The notes beneath the pieces are model-generated. The model worked only from the letters and a program-made list of their open reading frames with translations, was not told the DNA's origin and made no database searches. Positions 63,891 to 64,000 of a DNA stretch of 64,000 bases are shown here, in pieces; within the stretch, counting starts at the first letter, position 1, and every line of letters starts with the position of its first letter. Made by a program: the position numbers and the translations under genes. The DNA comes from Mesaphorura yosii (Eukaryota > Arthropoda > Collembola > Poduromorpha > Tullbergiidae): assembly GCA_009869945.1 (NCBI GenBank), contig WIXG01000108.1:153756-217755 (forward strand). Direction: 5' to 3'.

Positions 63891-64000
63891 AAAACGTTGA
63901 TGAAATGGACACAGCTTTGCTTGTATAAATTCCCTGATTAGCGAATTAAGTGCTTGCTGTCTGATTCTTTAACGACTCGACAGGCTTATCTTGAAGTCAC

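Larger units (their letters stand above)
57793..64000. other. Gene-poor right end of the window
   Basis: I support no gene in these 6.2 kb. Frames such as 60931-61287, 61440-61952 and 62602-62991 are low-complexity or appear on both strands at once and carry no motif. Notable sequence features are a 10-bp tandem repeat at 62649-62678, a purine/pyrimidine-skewed block at 62500-62650 and an inverted repeat at 63860-63890. Confidence 0.4.

Noticed and set aside
1-64000. CRISPR arrays, bacterial operons or prophage features
   Set aside because: No regularly spaced direct repeats or ribosome-binding-site gene strings; the window is intron-bearing eukaryotic DNA.

Overview
The window looks like nuclear DNA of an invertebrate animal, most likely an arthropod. 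Every confident gene is split by spliceosomal introns, and the proteins are animal orthologues: a proneural Achaete-Scute bHLH factor, API5, TAF2, MED7, a DENND2-type DENN protein, EEFSEC and a syntaxin-6-type SNARE. There is also a member of the CHK/ecdysteroid-kinase-like family, which is strongly expanded in arthropods. I cannot name the species. Introns inside the housekeeping genes are mostly 50-110 bp, while the DENND2 gene and the intergenic spaces are large, AT-leaning and sprinkled with short GCAAT/ATTGC pentamer runs.

Layout. 1.65-4.76 kb (-): Achaete-Scute homologue, three proposed exons, one intron inside the bHLH region. 4.8-12.2 kb: no supported gene. 12.2-14.2 kb (+): decayed transposase gene of the animal EnSpm/CACTA-like, DUF4218-bearing type. 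16.7-19.0 kb (+): API5, nine exons. 19.5-24.4 kb (-): TAF2, fifteen exons, tail-to-tail with API5 and containing an apparent GC-AG intron. 24.8 kb (-): tRNA-Gly(UCC). 25.3-26.1 kb (+): MED7, three exons, head-to-head with TAF2 with the tRNA between them. 26.8-43.7 kb (-): DENND2-like gene, nine exons including one 2.8 kb exon; a reverse-transcriptase relic lies antisense in its largest intron. 43.7-50.0 kb: no supported gene. 50.3-52.2 kb (-): CHK kinase-like gene. 53.6-55.5 kb (+): EEFSEC. 56.3-57.8 kb (-): divergent syntaxin-6-like SNARE, tail-to-tail with EEFSEC. 57.8-64 kb: nothing I can support as a gene.

How the genes relate. TAF2 (TFIID) and MED7 (Mediator middle module) both serve Pol II preinitiation and are transcribed away from a shared ~0.9 kb region that also holds a Pol III gene. 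EEFSEC implies that the organism decodes UGA as selenocysteine. DENND2 and the syntaxin both belong to endosome/Golgi trafficking but are not neighbours. I see no operon-like or defence-like multi-gene system, no CRISPR array, and no evidence of a wholly new system. The most unusual items are the degenerate SNARE motif with Asn at the zero layer, the intron inside the proneural bHLH, the GC-AG intron of TAF2, and the TAF2/tRNA/MED7 arrangement. Exon borders were set by hand from splice signals, reading phase and remembered family similarity; no alignment was run.
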